NCBI RefSeq assembly: GCF_020873915.1
Contig: NZ_JAHWGP010000013.1
Location: 1-64,000, forward strand
Reading direction: 5' to 3'
DNA length: 64,000 nucleotides
Source of the DNA: Streptomyces sp. DH5
GTDB taxonomy: Bacteria; Actinomycetota; Actinomycetes; Streptomycetales; Streptomycetaceae
The notes below the pieces were generated by a model. The model was given only the letters and a program-made list of their open reading frames with translations, did no database searches and was not told where the DNA came from. Within the stretch, counting starts at the first letter, position 1, and every line of letters starts with the position of its first letter. Of the stretch, positions 1-10,993 are shown piece by piece. A program made the translations under genes and the position numbers.

Positions 1-71
1 GGCAAGGGAGGGCGGGGGGAACGCGCAGGGGAGGCCGGGGGAGCACGGCAAGCAAGGGCCGGGGGAGCACG

Positions 72-105
72 GCGAAGGGGCCGCCCGGTCGGACGGCCCC
101 TTCGC
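72..105 (-). terminator. Terminator of the EtfD-like gene
   Basis: A perfect 12-bp inverted repeat (GCGAAGGGGCCG at 72-83, complement at 94-105) with a 10-base loop lies 15 bases past the stop of the leftward Fe-S oxidoreductase gene. The sequence to its left (1-71) is G-rich, holds two copies of a 17-bp direct repeat (GGCCGGGGGAGCACGGC) and shows no gene. Confidence 0.6.
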
Positions 106-120
106 TTCACTCACCTGCTG

Positions 121-2403
121 CTACTTCACCGGCTCGGGTTCGGGCGCGGGCTCGCTCTCGTCCTCGCCGGCCGGGTCGGCCGGGGTCTTGACGGACTCCA
201 GCAGGAGCTGGGCGACGTCGACGACCTGGATGGACTCCTTGGCCTTGCCGTCGTTCTTCTTGCCGTTGACCGAGTCGGTCAGCATGACGAGGCAGAACGG
301 GCAGGCGGTGGAGACGATGTCCGGGTTGAGGGCGAGGGCCTCGTCGACGCGCTCGTTGTTGATGCGCTTGCCGATCCGCTCCTCCATCCACATCCGGGCG
401 CCGCCGGCGCCGCAGCAGAAGCCGCGCTCCTTGTGGCGGTGCATCTCCTCGTTGCGCAGGCCCGGGACCTTGCCGATGATCTCGCGCGGGGGCGTGTAGA
501 TCTTGTTGTGGCGGCCCAGGTAGCACGGGTCGTGGTAGGTGATGAGGCCTTCGACCGGGGTGACGGGGATGAGCTTGCCCTCGTCCACCAGGTGCTGGAG
601 CAGCTGGGTGTGGTGGATGACCTCGTAGTCGCCGCCGAGCTGCGGGTACTCGTTGCCGAGGGTGTTGAGGCAGTGCGGGCAGGTGGCGACGATCTTCTTC
701 GCCGACTTGGGCTTCCTGGACTCCGCGGTGAAGTTGCCCTCGTCGTCCATCTCCTCGCCGAAGGCCATGTTCAGCGCGGAGACGTTCTCCATGCCGAGCT
801 CCTGGAACAGGGGCTCGTTGCCGAGGCGGCGGGCGGAGTCACCGGTGCACTTCTCGTCGCCGCCCATGATGGCGAACTTGACGCCCGCGATGTGGAGGAG
901 CTCCGCGAAGGCCTTGGTGGTCTTCTTGGCGCGGTCCTCCAGGGCGCCGGCGCAGCCGACCCAGTACAGGTACTCGACCTCGGTGAGGTCCTCGATGTCC
1001 TTGCCGACGACCGGGACCTCGAAGTCGACCTCCTTGGTCCACTCCAGGCGCTGCTTCTTCGCCAGGCCCCAGGGGTTGCCCTTCTTCTCCAGGTTCTTGA
1101 GCATCGTGCCCGCCTCGGACGGGAACGCGGACTCGATCATGACCTGGTAGCGGCGCATGTCGACGATGTGGTCGACGTGCTCGATGTCGACGGGGCACTG
1201 TTCGACGCAGGCGCCGCAGGTGGTGCAGGACCACAGGACGTCGGGGTCGATGACGCCGTTCTCCTCGGCGGTGCCGATGAGGGGGCGCTCGGCCTCGGCG
1301 AGGGCGGCGGCGGGCACGCCGGCCAGCTGTTCCTCGGAGGCCTTCTCGTCGCCCTCCATGGTCTTGCCGCCGCCGGCCAGCAGGTAGGGGGCCTTGGCGT
1401 GCGCGTGGTCGCGCAGCGACATGATCAGGAGCTTGGGGGAGAGGGGCTTGCCGGTGTTCCAGGCGGGGCACTGCGACTGGCAGCGGCCGCACTCGGTGCA
1501 GGTGGAGAAGTCCAGCAGGCCCTTCCAGGAGAACTGCTCGACCTGGGAGACGCCGAAGACGTCGTCGTCGCCGGGGTCGGTGAAGTCGATCGGCTTGCCG
1601 CCGGAGGTCATCGGCTGGAGGGCGCCGAGGGCGGTGCCGCCGTCGGCGTCGCGCTTGAACCAGATGTTCGGGAAGGCGAGGAAGCGGTGCCAGGCCACAC
1701 CCATGTTGAGGGTGAGGGAGACGACGATCATCCAGACGAACGAGGTCCCGATCTTGATCGTGGCGACCAGGTAGACCAGGTTCTGCAGCGTCTCGACGGA
1801 CAGGCCGTCGAAGGCGAGGACCAGCGGGTACGAGGCGAAGTACGCGGCCTCGTAGCCGTCGACGTGGTGCAGGGCGCCCTCGAGGCCGCGCAGGACGTAG
1901 ATGGCGAGGCCGATGGTGAGGATGACGGTCTCGACGAAGTACGCCTGGCCGGACTTGGAGCCGGTGAAGCGGGACTTGCGGCCCGGGCGGGTGGGCAGGC
2001 TGAGCAGCCGGATGACGATGAGGACGGCGATGCCGATGACGGTCATGACGCCGATGAACTCGATGTACATCTCGAACGGCAGGAAGCCGCCGATGACGGG
2101 CAGCACCCAGTCGGCCTGGAAGAGCTGGCCGAAGGCCTGGGCGAGGGTCGGCGGCAGCGTCAGGAAGCCGACGGCGACGAACCAGTGGGCGATGCCGACG
2201 ATGCCCCAGCGGTTCATGCGGGTGTGGCCGAGGAACTCCTTCACCAGGGTCACACTGCGCTGGTAGGGATTGTCGGTCCGGGTGCCGGCCGGGACCGGCT
2301 GGCCCAGCTTGAAGTACCGGACGAACTGGCCGATCGCGCGTGCGAGCAGCGCAACGCCGATCACGGCCAGGACCAGCGACACGATGATCGCGGCGAGTTG
2401 CAT
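121..2403 (-). CDS. etfD: Membrane Fe-S oxidoreductase, EtfD-like (ETF:menaquinone oxidoreductase)
   Basis: 760-aa membrane-bound iron-sulfur oxidoreductase of the heterodisulfide-reductase type. The first ~250 residues carry about six hydrophobic segments, like a nitrate-reductase gamma or cytochrome-b part. Two 4Fe-4S motifs follow (CTECGRCQSQCP near residue 301, CTTCGACVEQCP near 391), then two cysteine-rich CCG-type blocks (CPHC near 574, CCGAGGAR near 661, CPFC near 701). This order matches mycobacterial EtfD (Rv0338c), which passes electrons from electron-transfer flavoprotein to menaquinone during fatty-acid beta-oxidation; the role here is inferred from family. ATG start with GAGGAG five bases upstream. 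The C-terminal tail is an acidic Pro/Glu repeat. It is transcribed alone, ends in a hairpin, and has a TTAC-N6-GTAA motif upstream (2481-2494). Confidence 0.85.
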   Translation of the reverse strand: MQLAAIIVSLVLAVIGVALLARAIGQFVRYFKLGQPVPAGTRTDNPYQRSVTLVKEFLGHTRMNRWGIVGIAHWFVAVGFLTLPPTLAQAFGQLFQADWVLPVIGGFLPFEMYIEFIGVMTVIGIAVLIVIRLLSLPTRPGRKSRFTGSKSGQAYFVETVILTIGLAIYVLRGLEGALHHVDGYEAAYFASYPLVLAFDGLSVETLQNLVYLVATIKIGTSFVWMIVVSLTLNMGVAWHRFLAFPNIWFKRDADGGTALGALQPMTSGGKPIDFTDPGDDDVFGVSQVEQFSWKGLLDFSTCTECGRCQSQCPAWNTGKPLSPKLLIMSLRDHAHAKAPYLLAGGGKTMEGDEKASEEQLAGVPAAALAEAERPLIGTAEENGVIDPDVLWSCTTCGACVEQCPVDIEHVDHIVDMRRYQVMIESAFPSEAGTMLKNLEKKGNPWGLAKKQRLEWTKEVDFEVPVVGKDIEDLTEVEYLYWVGCAGALEDRAKKTTKAFAELLHIAGVKFAIMGGDEKCTGDSARRLGNEPLFQELGMENVSALNMAFGEEMDDEGNFTAESRKPKSAKKIVATCPHCLNTLGNEYPQLGGDYEVIHHTQLLQHLVDEGKLIPVTPVEGLITYHDPCYLGRHNKIYTPPREIIGKVPGLRNEEMHRHKERGFCCGAGGARMWMEERIGKRINNERVDEALALNPDIVSTACPFCLVMLTDSVNGKKNDGKAKESIQVVDVAQLLLESVKTPADPAGEDESEPAPEPEPVK

Positions 2404-2480
2404 GGGGGCTCCTCGGGCCTGCGAGGGTTTCGAGAGGGATTCCGGGGGGTCCCGGGGGCTCCAGTACGGCTTCCCCGAGA

Positions 2481-2494
2481 TTACTAAGCGGTAA
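2481..2494. promoter_or_regulatory. Candidate operator TTACTAAGCGGTAA upstream of the EtfD-like gene
   Basis: TTAC and GTAA arms spaced by six bases sit about 80 bases upstream of the leftward gene start, in the most A/T-rich part of the 2404-2695 intergenic stretch. The arms are short (4 bp), so this is only a candidate site for a TetR- or FadR-type regulator. The rest of this 292-base gap shows no gene. Confidence 0.3.
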
Positions 2495-2695
2495 CTTATG
2501 CAGTCCGTTCGAGACTACCCCCATCTCCGGCCGCACTGTAGCCGGGCACGGGGTGATCTGAATCGCTGAGGGTTGCCTACCCGGGTGACCTCGGAAGGCG
2601 GCCTGGCGGGCGCCCGGGCGGGTGTCCCGGATGGCGTCCGGGATCCGATCGTGTTATTCACGCCAAATCGGTCCATAAGCCCCTAACTTATATCC

Positions 2696-3733
2696 GTGCT
2701 CTACGGGATCGCCGCCGCCGCCACCGCCCTGCTGCTGTCCGCCCTCCTCACGGCGGTGCTGCGGGCCCCCGCCCTGCGCCTGGGACTCCTGGACCGCAGA
2801 CGCCGGCGGGCGCTGCCGCTGTCCGGGGGAGCGGCCGTCGCCCTGGTCACCGGGCTGGTCGCGGCCGCCGGTGACGCGGCCGGCCTCGCGCCGCTCGGCA
2901 CCGGGGTCGGGCGTCTGCTGACCGCCGCCGCGTGGGTGGGCGTGCTCGGACTGGCCGTGGACGTGTGGCGGCTGCGGTGGTGGGTGCCGCTCGCCGGTAC
3001 GGCCGTGGCGGCGGCGCTCGTCGTGCCGTACGGGGAGACCGGGGCGGCGGGCGGGGTGCTCGCCGCGGGGTGGATCGTGGTGGTCGCCGCCGCTTTCCGG
3101 GGGCTGGACCACGCCGAGGGGCTCGCCGGAGGGGTGGGGACGGTGACGGCGTTCGCCGTGGCGGCCTGCGCGGCGGCCGAGCTGATGGACGGGGTCGCGG
3201 TGCTGCTGAGCGTGCTGGCCGCCGCGCTCGCCGGGTTCCTGCTGCACAACTGGCACCCCGCCCGGGCGGGTCTCGGGGCGGGCGGCTCGCTGTTCACCGG
3301 GTTCACCATCGCCTCCGCGGCGGTGTTCGTCCGGGCCGGGCAGGGGGTCGGTGCCGGTGCGGGCGTGCTGTTCGCGCTGACCGCCGTGGTGTGCGCGGAC
3401 GCCGCCCTGGTGCTGCTCGGCCGGCGGCTGGCCGGGTGGCCGCTCACGCGCGGGCGGCCGGACCACGTCGGGCACCGGCTGCGCCGGCTGGGGGTCGCTC
3501 CCCGCGCGGTGGCCGTCCTGCCCGGTGTGGCCTCGCTCGGCGGGGTACTGGTCGGGGTGGGCGTGCACACCGGACGGATGTCCGGGGGCGCGGTGCTGTG
3601 GGTGGCGGCGGCCGTCGTCGTGGCCGTCGTGGTGCTCGTGCGTCTGCCCGTCCCCCCTGCTTTCCGGGCCCGTCAACGCTCCTCCAGCGAATCCGCGCAG
3701 GTCACGGACCAGTTGCGTGTAAGGAACGGATAA
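2696..3733 (+). CDS. Degenerate WecA/MraY-family membrane protein
   Basis: 345-aa, very hydrophobic protein with about ten membrane segments. It follows the layout of the WecA/MraY polyprenyl-phosphate sugar-1-phosphate transferases: an N-terminal LLDRRRRRALPLSGG (family: D-x-P..R..H..P..GG), GLDHAEGLAGG (family: N-x-x-DGLDGLA) and a late GRPDHVGHRLRRLG (family: D-HLHHRL..LG). The acidic catalytic pair normally seen after the third segment is only partly kept (GLAVDVW instead of L-x-D-D), and DGLDG has become GLDHAEG. The gene may therefore encode an inactive or altered relative; that is inference. GTG start chosen because no better start lies downstream before the first membrane segment. Its 3' end abuts the dnaK control region. 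Confidence 0.55.
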   Translation: MLYGIAAAATALLLSALLTAVLRAPALRLGLLDRRRRRALPLSGGAAVALVTGLVAAAGDAAGLAPLGTGVGRLLTAAAWVGVLGLAVDVWRLRWWVPLAGTAVAAALVVPYGETGAAGGVLAAGWIVVVAAAFRGLDHAEGLAGGVGTVTAFAVAACAAAELMDGVAVLLSVLAAALAGFLLHNWHPARAGLGAGGSLFTGFTIASAAVFVRAGQGVGAGAGVLFALTAVVCADAALVLLGRRLAGWPLTRGRPDHVGHRLRRLGVAPRAVAVLPGVASLGGVLVGVGVHTGRMSGGAVLWVAAAVVVAVVVLVRLPVPPAFRARQRSSSESAQVTDQLRVRNG

Positions 3734-6333
<2,600 letters not shown>

Positions 6334-6369
6334 CGCGGAAGCTGACGCAGGGAAGGAGGGACGTCGGGG

Positions 6370-7551
6370 ATGAGCACCAAGGACTTCATCGAGAAGGACT
6401 TCTACAAGGTCCTCGGCGTCCCCAAGGACGCCACCGAGGCCGAGATCAAGAAGGCGTACCGGAAGCTCGCCCGCGAGTTCCACCCGGACGCCAACAAGGG
6501 CAACACCAAGGCGGAGGAGCGGTTCAAGGAGATCTCCGAGGCGAACGACGTCCTCGGCGATCCCAAGAAGCGCAAGGAGTACGACGAGGCGCGCGCGCTC
6601 TTCGGCAACGGCGGGTTCCGTCCGGGGCCGGGCGCCGCGGGCGGCGGCTCCTTCAACTTCGACCTGGGTGACCTCTTCGGGGGTCAGGGTGCCGGCGGCC
6701 AGGCGGGCGGCGGCTTCGGCGGCGGCCTGGGTGACGTCTTCGGGGGCCTGTTCAACCGCGGCGGCACGGGGACCACGCGTACCCAGCCGCGCCGCGGCCA
6801 GGACATCGAGTCCGAGGTGACGCTGAGCTTCACCGAGGCGATCGAGGGTGCGACGGTCCCGCTGCGGATGTCGTCGCAGGCGGCCTGCAAGGCCTGTTCG
6901 GGAACCGGCGACAAGAACGGCACACCGCGCGTGTGCCCGACCTGTGTCGGCACCGGGCAGGTGGCGCGGGGCTCCGGCGGCGGCTTCTCGCTCACCGACC
7001 CGTGCCCCGACTGCAAGGGGCGCGGGCTGATCGCGGAGGAGCCCTGCGACATCTGCAAGGGCAGCGGCCGGGCCAAGTCCTCGCGGACGATGCAGGTGCG
7101 CATCCCCGCGGGGGTCAGCGACGGCCAGCGGATCAGGCTGCGCGGCAAGGGTGCCCCGGGTGAGCGCGGCGGACCCGCGGGCGACCTGTACGTCGTGGTG
7201 CACGTCGGTGAGCACCCGGTGTTCGGCCGCAAGGACGACAACCTCACCGTCACCGTCCCGGTGACGTATCCGGAGGCGGCCCTCGGCGGGGAGGTGCGGG
7301 TCCCCACGCTCGGGGGCCCGCCGGTCACGCTGAAGCTGCCGCCGGGCACGCCCAACGGCCGCACCATGCGGGCGCGGGGCAAGGGCGCGGTCCGTAAGGA
7401 CGGCACCCGCGGCGATCTGCTGGTCACCGTCGAGGTGAGTGTTCCGGGTGACCTTTCGGGGAAGGCTCGTGACGCGCTGGAGGCGTATCGCGAGGCGACC
7501 GCGGACGAGGATCCGCGGGCGGAGCTGTTCCAGGCCGCGAAGGGAGCTTGA
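6370..7551 (+). CDS. dnaJ: Chaperone DnaJ (type I, Hsp40)
   Basis: 393-aa co-chaperone that delivers substrates to DnaK and stimulates its ATPase. It has a J domain (about 9-75) with HPD at 38-40, a Gly/Phe-rich linker (about 80-150), four zinc-binding repeats between about 173 and 235 (CKACSGTG, CPTCVGTG, CPDCKGRG, CDICKGSG) and a C-terminal substrate-binding part. ATG start with GGAAGGAGGG upstream. The 36-base gap after grpE holds no promoter I can see. This is the DnaJ1 copy typical of the hspR operon; Streptomyces usually has another elsewhere. Confidence 0.97.
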   Translation: MSTKDFIEKDFYKVLGVPKDATEAEIKKAYRKLAREFHPDANKGNTKAEERFKEISEANDVLGDPKKRKEYDEARALFGNGGFRPGPGAAGGGSFNFDLGDLFGGQGAGGQAGGGFGGGLGDVFGGLFNRGGTGTTRTQPRRGQDIESEVTLSFTEAIEGATVPLRMSSQAACKACSGTGDKNGTPRVCPTCVGTGQVARGSGGGFSLTDPCPDCKGRGLIAEEPCDICKGSGRAKSSRTMQVRIPAGVSDGQRIRLRGKGAPGERGGPAGDLYVVVHVGEHPVFGRKDDNLTVTVPVTYPEAALGGEVRVPTLGGPPVTLKLPPGTPNGRTMRARGKGAVRKDGTRGDLLVTVEVSVPGDLSGKARDALEAYREATADEDPRAELFQAAKGA

Positions 7552-7557
7552 TTTCAG

Positions 7558-8007
7558 ATGGACGGCCGTCGACGCAATCCGTATGAACTGACCCAGGACA
7601 CCCCGGTCTACGTCATTTCGGTGGCGGCCCAGCTCTCCGGCCTGCACCCGCAGACGCTGCGCCAGTACGACCGGCTGGGTCTCGTGTCGCCGGACCGCAC
7701 CGCGGGCCGGGGTCGGCGCTACTCGGCGCGCGACATCGAACTGCTCCGTCAGGTGCAGCAGTTGTCGCAGACCGAGGGCATCAACCTGGCCGGAATCAAG
7801 CGCATCATCGAGCTGGAGAACCAGGTCGCGGCCCTCCAGGCCCGGGTGGCCGAGATGGAGGACGCGCTCGACGGCGCGGCGGCGGCGATGCGTCAGCGGG
7901 AGGCCGCGGTGCACGCCTCCTACCGTCGCGATCTGGTGCCGTACCAGGAGGTGCAGCAGACCAGCGCGCTGGTGGTGTGGCGGCCGAAGCGGCAGCAGCC
8001 GGACTGA
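7558..8007 (+). CDS. hspR: Heat-shock repressor HspR (MerR family)
   Basis: 149-aa autoregulatory repressor. The N-terminal winged helix-turn-helix of the MerR type spans about residues 15-55 (VAAQLSGLHPQTLRQYDRLG, then GRGRRYS), followed by a coiled-coil dimerisation region (about 80-115). It starts six bases after dnaJ, so it is the last gene of the operon it represses. Two perfect HAIR sites in this window, upstream of dnaK and of clpB, are its expected targets. A strong terminator follows at 8030. Confidence 0.97.
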   Translation: MDGRRRNPYELTQDTPVYVISVAAQLSGLHPQTLRQYDRLGLVSPDRTAGRGRRYSARDIELLRQVQQLSQTEGINLAGIKRIIELENQVAALQARVAEMEDALDGAAAAMRQREAAVHASYRRDLVPYQEVQQTSALVVWRPKRQQPD

Positions 8008-8029
8008 TCGCGCAGGTCAAGTGGGTCAA

Positions 8030-8061
8030 GGGGTCCGGAGGTTCGTGAACCTCCGGACCCC
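8030..8061 (+). terminator. Terminator of the dnaK operon
   Basis: GGGGTCCGGAGGTTC (8030-8044) is followed after two bases by its perfect complement, then by the pyrimidine-rich TTCTCTTAT. It ends the dnaK-grpE-dnaJ-hspR transcript 22 bases after the hspR stop. Confidence 0.85.
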
Positions 8062-8282
8062 TTCTCTTATGCCCGAACACGTTTGTGATTATGGTATGGC
8101 TGCGTGTCCCGATGATCCTTGCCGGGTGTCCGCAGGTCTTCCACGAGGTCAGCGCATTGTGTCGTGTCCATCTCGTTAAGTGGTTGACCTTGACTCCGGT
8201 GGGGGATGAAGCGTTGGCTTTTCAGTCACATGGGCCGCAAAGCTGTGCCCACGTCCAAAACGCACCTGAAGTGAGCCCTCGC

Positions 8283-9389
8283 ATGCGTCGTATCGCCATA
8301 TCCGTGGCCGTCACCTCGATGTCCGTCATGCTCGCCGGCTGCGGCATGCTGGAGGCGACGGACAGCAGCGACGACGCGAGCCCGGCCAAGGGCGACGACA
8401 TCACCGTCGGTCTGCTGCTGCCGGAGAAGGCGAACGCCCGCTACGAGCAGTTCGACTACCCCATCTTCAAGTCGAAGGTGGAGGCCCTCACCAGCAGCAA
8501 GGGCAAGGTCGAGTACGCCAACGCCGAGTCGAAGGCCGACAAGCAGGCGAGCCAGATGCAGCGGATGATCGACGACAAGGTCGACGTCATCGTGCTGGAC
8601 CCGGTCGACTCCAAGGACATCGCGAGCAGCGTGGAGAAGGCCAAGGAGGCGGGCATCCCGGTCATCGCCTACGACCGGCTGGCCGAGGGCCCGATCGACG
8701 CGTACATCTCCTTCGACAACGCGCTCGTCGGCGAGGTGCAGGCCCGTTCCCTGCTGGAGTCGCTCGGCGAGGACATCAGCATCACCGACAAGATCGTGAT
8801 GATGAACGGCTCGTCGACCGACCCCAACGCCAAGCAGTTCAAGGCGAGCGCGCTCACCGAGCTCAAGGGCAAGGTGACCATCACCAAGTCCTACGACACC
8901 AAGGACTGGGAGCCGGAGAACGCCAAGGCCAACATGGCCGAGGCCATCGAGGCGATCGGCGCGCAGAACATCGACGCGGTCTACTCCGCCAACGACGGCA
9001 TGGCGGGCGGCATCGTCCAGGCGCTGCGCGCGGCCGGCGTGACCAAGATGCCCCCGATCACCGGCCAGGACGCCGATCTCGCGGCGGTGCAGCGGATCCT
9101 CGCCGGCGACCAGTACATGAGCGTCTACAAGTCCTACCCGGACGAGGCCGAGAGCGCCGCGGAGATGGCCGTGGCGAAGGTCCAGGGCCGGGACATCCAG
9201 TTCGACTCGCTGACCCGTGACCGGGTGGACAGCCCCACCCACAAGGACATCCCGGCGCAGTTCGTCCCCGTGGTCGCCCTGACGAAGGACAACATCGAGG
9301 CCACCGTCGTCGCCGACGGGATCTACGAGGTGTCCGACATCTGCACGGCGGACTACAAGGCGGCCTGTGCGGCGCTCAAGCTGAAGTAG
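8283..9389 (+). CDS. Sugar ABC transporter substrate-binding lipoprotein (XylF/ChvE type)
   Basis: 368-aa extracellular solute-binding lipoprotein of the periplasmic-binding-protein type 1 family. The signal peptide ends in the lipobox LAGC (residues 16-19), so Cys19 should be lipidated. The mature part has the family order (DITVGLLLPEK, VDVIVLDPVDSKD, YSANDGMAGG, ITGQDAD) that binds a monosaccharide such as xylose, arabinose or glucose; the substrate cannot be read from sequence. ATG at 8283 follows AAGTGAG at seven bases; an in-frame GTG at 8271 is an alternative. No permease or ATPase gene lies next to it, so it is an orphan subunit here. TTGACC at 8184 could be part of its promoter. It ends in a strong hairpin. 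Confidence 0.88.
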   Translation: MRRIAISVAVTSMSVMLAGCGMLEATDSSDDASPAKGDDITVGLLLPEKANARYEQFDYPIFKSKVEALTSSKGKVEYANAESKADKQASQMQRMIDDKVDVIVLDPVDSKDIASSVEKAKEAGIPVIAYDRLAEGPIDAYISFDNALVGEVQARSLLESLGEDISITDKIVMMNGSSTDPNAKQFKASALTELKGKVTITKSYDTKDWEPENAKANMAEAIEAIGAQNIDAVYSANDGMAGGIVQALRAAGVTKMPPITGQDADLAAVQRILAGDQYMSVYKSYPDEAESAAEMAVAKVQGRDIQFDSLTRDRVDSPTHKDIPAQFVPVVALTKDNIEATVVADGIYEVSDICTADYKAACAALKLK

Positions 9390-9407
9390 CCCCGCCCCTC
9401 GCTTTTC

Positions 9408-9441
9408 GGCCACCCGCCGGTCTCCCGACCGGCGGGTGGCC
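9408..9441 (+). terminator. Terminator of the sugar-binding lipoprotein gene
   Basis: A perfect 15-bp stem (GGCCACCCGCCGGTC at 9408-9422, complement at 9427-9441) with a TCCC loop, followed by TTCGTCGTC, lies 18 bases after the stop. Confidence 0.85.
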
Positions 9442-9589
9442 TTCGTCGTCCCGCCGGGACGGTCCCGTGCGGCCCGGTGGCCCACGTTGCGGAGCCGGGG
9501 CGGTCCGCGCATAGTTGCGCTGCGGAAGCGCGAGCGCTCCGCGGCGGACCGACACGACCGAGGGGCTGGGACCGGGGGTGGGACGGGCG

Positions 9590-10621
9590 ATGGCCGGGCA
9601 CGGGACGGACGGGCATCCACACGGTGCTGACCGACTGTGCGAGGCCGGGGACCGGGTGTACTCCCGGGCCGTACGGCGCGGACGGCTGCCGCGCCGGGAC
9701 GCGGAACCGGTGCCCTGCCTGCTGGAGCTGGCCCTGCTGCACCCCGACCCCGACGACATGGACTGGCTGGTGCCGACCGCCCCGCAGGAGGTCATGACCC
9801 GGCTGCTGCGCGCCATGTATGACGAGGTGAGCGCGAGCCAGCGCCGGGTCGGCTCGGCCGTGGAGGCCTTCGAGTGGTACGCCGGCCTGGGCCGCCGGGT
9901 GCCCCCCGCGCCGGCCGCGGCGGAGGGCCCGGCGATCCGGGTGCTGGACGGGCTCGCGCGCATCCAGGCCGCCATGGACGAGGCGACCCAGGCGTGCACC
10001 ACCGAGGTGCTCACCGTCCAGCCGGGCGGCATCCGGCGCGAGGCGGAACTGTCGGAGGGCTTGCACCGGGCGACGGCGCTGCGCGGCCGGGGCGTGCGCA
10101 TGCGGGACCTGTACACGCACGTCGCCCGGCACGGGCACGGGCTGCTGTCCTACCTGGAGCTGATGGGGGACGCGGTGCAGGCGCGCACGCTGGACGAGGT
10201 GATCGAGCGGCTGATCCTCTTCGACCGCACGGTCGCCTTCATCCCCGCCAACGCCGAGCGCACCATGGCGCTGGAGCTGCGGCACCCGGCGCTGGTGGAG
10301 TACCTGGGCACGGTCTTCGAGCGGCTGTGGCGGCTCGCCATCCCGCTGACCGCCCCGCTGCCCGACACCGGCATCGAGGGCATCTCGCACCGGGAGCAGT
10401 CCATCGCGGCGCTCCTGGCGGAGGGCCACCAGGACGCGGTGATCGCCGAGCGCCTGGGCATCAGCGTGCGTACCTGCCGGGCACACATCGCCCGCCTGTC
10501 GGAGACGCTGGGGGCGGCGAGCCGTACGCAGCTGGGGGTGCGGATCGCGCAGACGGGGCTGGACGGTTTCCGGGGGGTGGCGGTCACTCTGCCGGGTCGA
10601 GGATCCCGGAGCGCCCGATGA
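9590..10621 (+). CDS. LuxR-family regulator with TrmB/PLD-like N-terminal part (paralogue 1)
   Basis: 343-aa regulator, first of three paralogues in this locus. Residues 1-80 resemble a TrmB-like winged helix (LCEAGDRVYSRAVRRGRLP, later LELALLHPDPDD). The middle (about 120-260) resembles the phospholipase-D-like effector region of TrmB regulators (EVLTVQPGG, GVRMRDLYTH, LFDRTVAFIPAN). The C-terminus is a LuxR-type helix-turn-helix (LLAEGHQDAVIAERLGISVR, then TCRAHIARL). ATG at 9590 is chosen because it aligns with the starts of the two paralogues. It is convergent with paralogue 2, and its last ~28 codons are the first part of a 152-bp triplicated sequence. Ligand and targets are unknown; see the DSSWG peptide gene at 13008. 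Confidence 0.8.
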   Translation: MAGHGTDGHPHGADRLCEAGDRVYSRAVRRGRLPRRDAEPVPCLLELALLHPDPDDMDWLVPTAPQEVMTRLLRAMYDEVSASQRRVGSAVEAFEWYAGLGRRVPPAPAAAEGPAIRVLDGLARIQAAMDEATQACTTEVLTVQPGGIRREAELSEGLHRATALRGRGVRMRDLYTHVARHGHGLLSYLELMGDAVQARTLDEVIERLILFDRTVAFIPANAERTMALELRHPALVEYLGTVFERLWRLAIPLTAPLPDTGIEGISHREQSIAALLAEGHQDAVIAERLGISVRTCRAHIARLSETLGAASRTQLGVRIAQTGLDGFRGVAVTLPGRGSRSAR

Positions 10622-10993
10622 GGTAGCCGAGCTGGGCGCGGCTGCCGCTGCCCGGGGTCGCGGGGAGTTTGGTGATGTGGACGCGGGTGGTGCGGATCGC
10701 GCAGACGGGGCTGGACGGTTTCCGGGGGGTGGCGGTCACTCTGCCGGGTCGAGGATCCCGGAGCGCCCGATGAGGTAGCCGAGCTGGGCGCGGCTGCCGC
10801 TGCCCGGGGTCGCGGCGAGTTTGGCGATGTGGACGCGGGTGGTGCGGATCGCGCAGACGGGGCTGGACGGTTTCCGGGGGGTGGCGGTCACTCTGCCGGG
10901 TCGAGGATCCCCGAGCGCCCGATGAGGTAGCCGAGCTGGGCGCGGCTGCCGCTGCCCAGGGTCGCGGCGAGTTTGGCGATGTGGACGCGGGCG
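10538..10993. repeat. 152-bp tandem repeat, three copies, at the junction of two convergent LuxR genes
   Basis: Copies start at 10538, 10690 and 10842, each with GTGCGGATCGCGCAG and an exact 152-base period, and a fourth partial start (GTGCGGATG) at 10994. Each unit holds the 3' end of paralogue 1 and, on the other strand, the 3' end of paralogue 2 (TCACTCTGCCGGGTCGAGGA). Copies differ at a few bases. Short homology between GTGCGGATC in paralogue 1 and GTGCGGATG in paralogue 2 probably seeded the expansion. Only the outer copies belong to functional genes; 10622-10887 is non-coding repeat. Confidence 0.93.

Noticed and set aside
433-2487. Very long open frames antisense to the Fe-S oxidoreductase and, likewise, opposite dnaK, dnaJ and clpB
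   Set aside because: They are shadows of high-GC codon bias; composition is repetitive (Val/Gly/Asp/Leu or Arg/Pro) with no domain.
10622-10887. Possible extra short genes in the repeat copies between the two LuxR genes
   Set aside because: The frames are fused ends of the two flanking genes copied by the 152-bp repeat; no start or ribosome site of their own.
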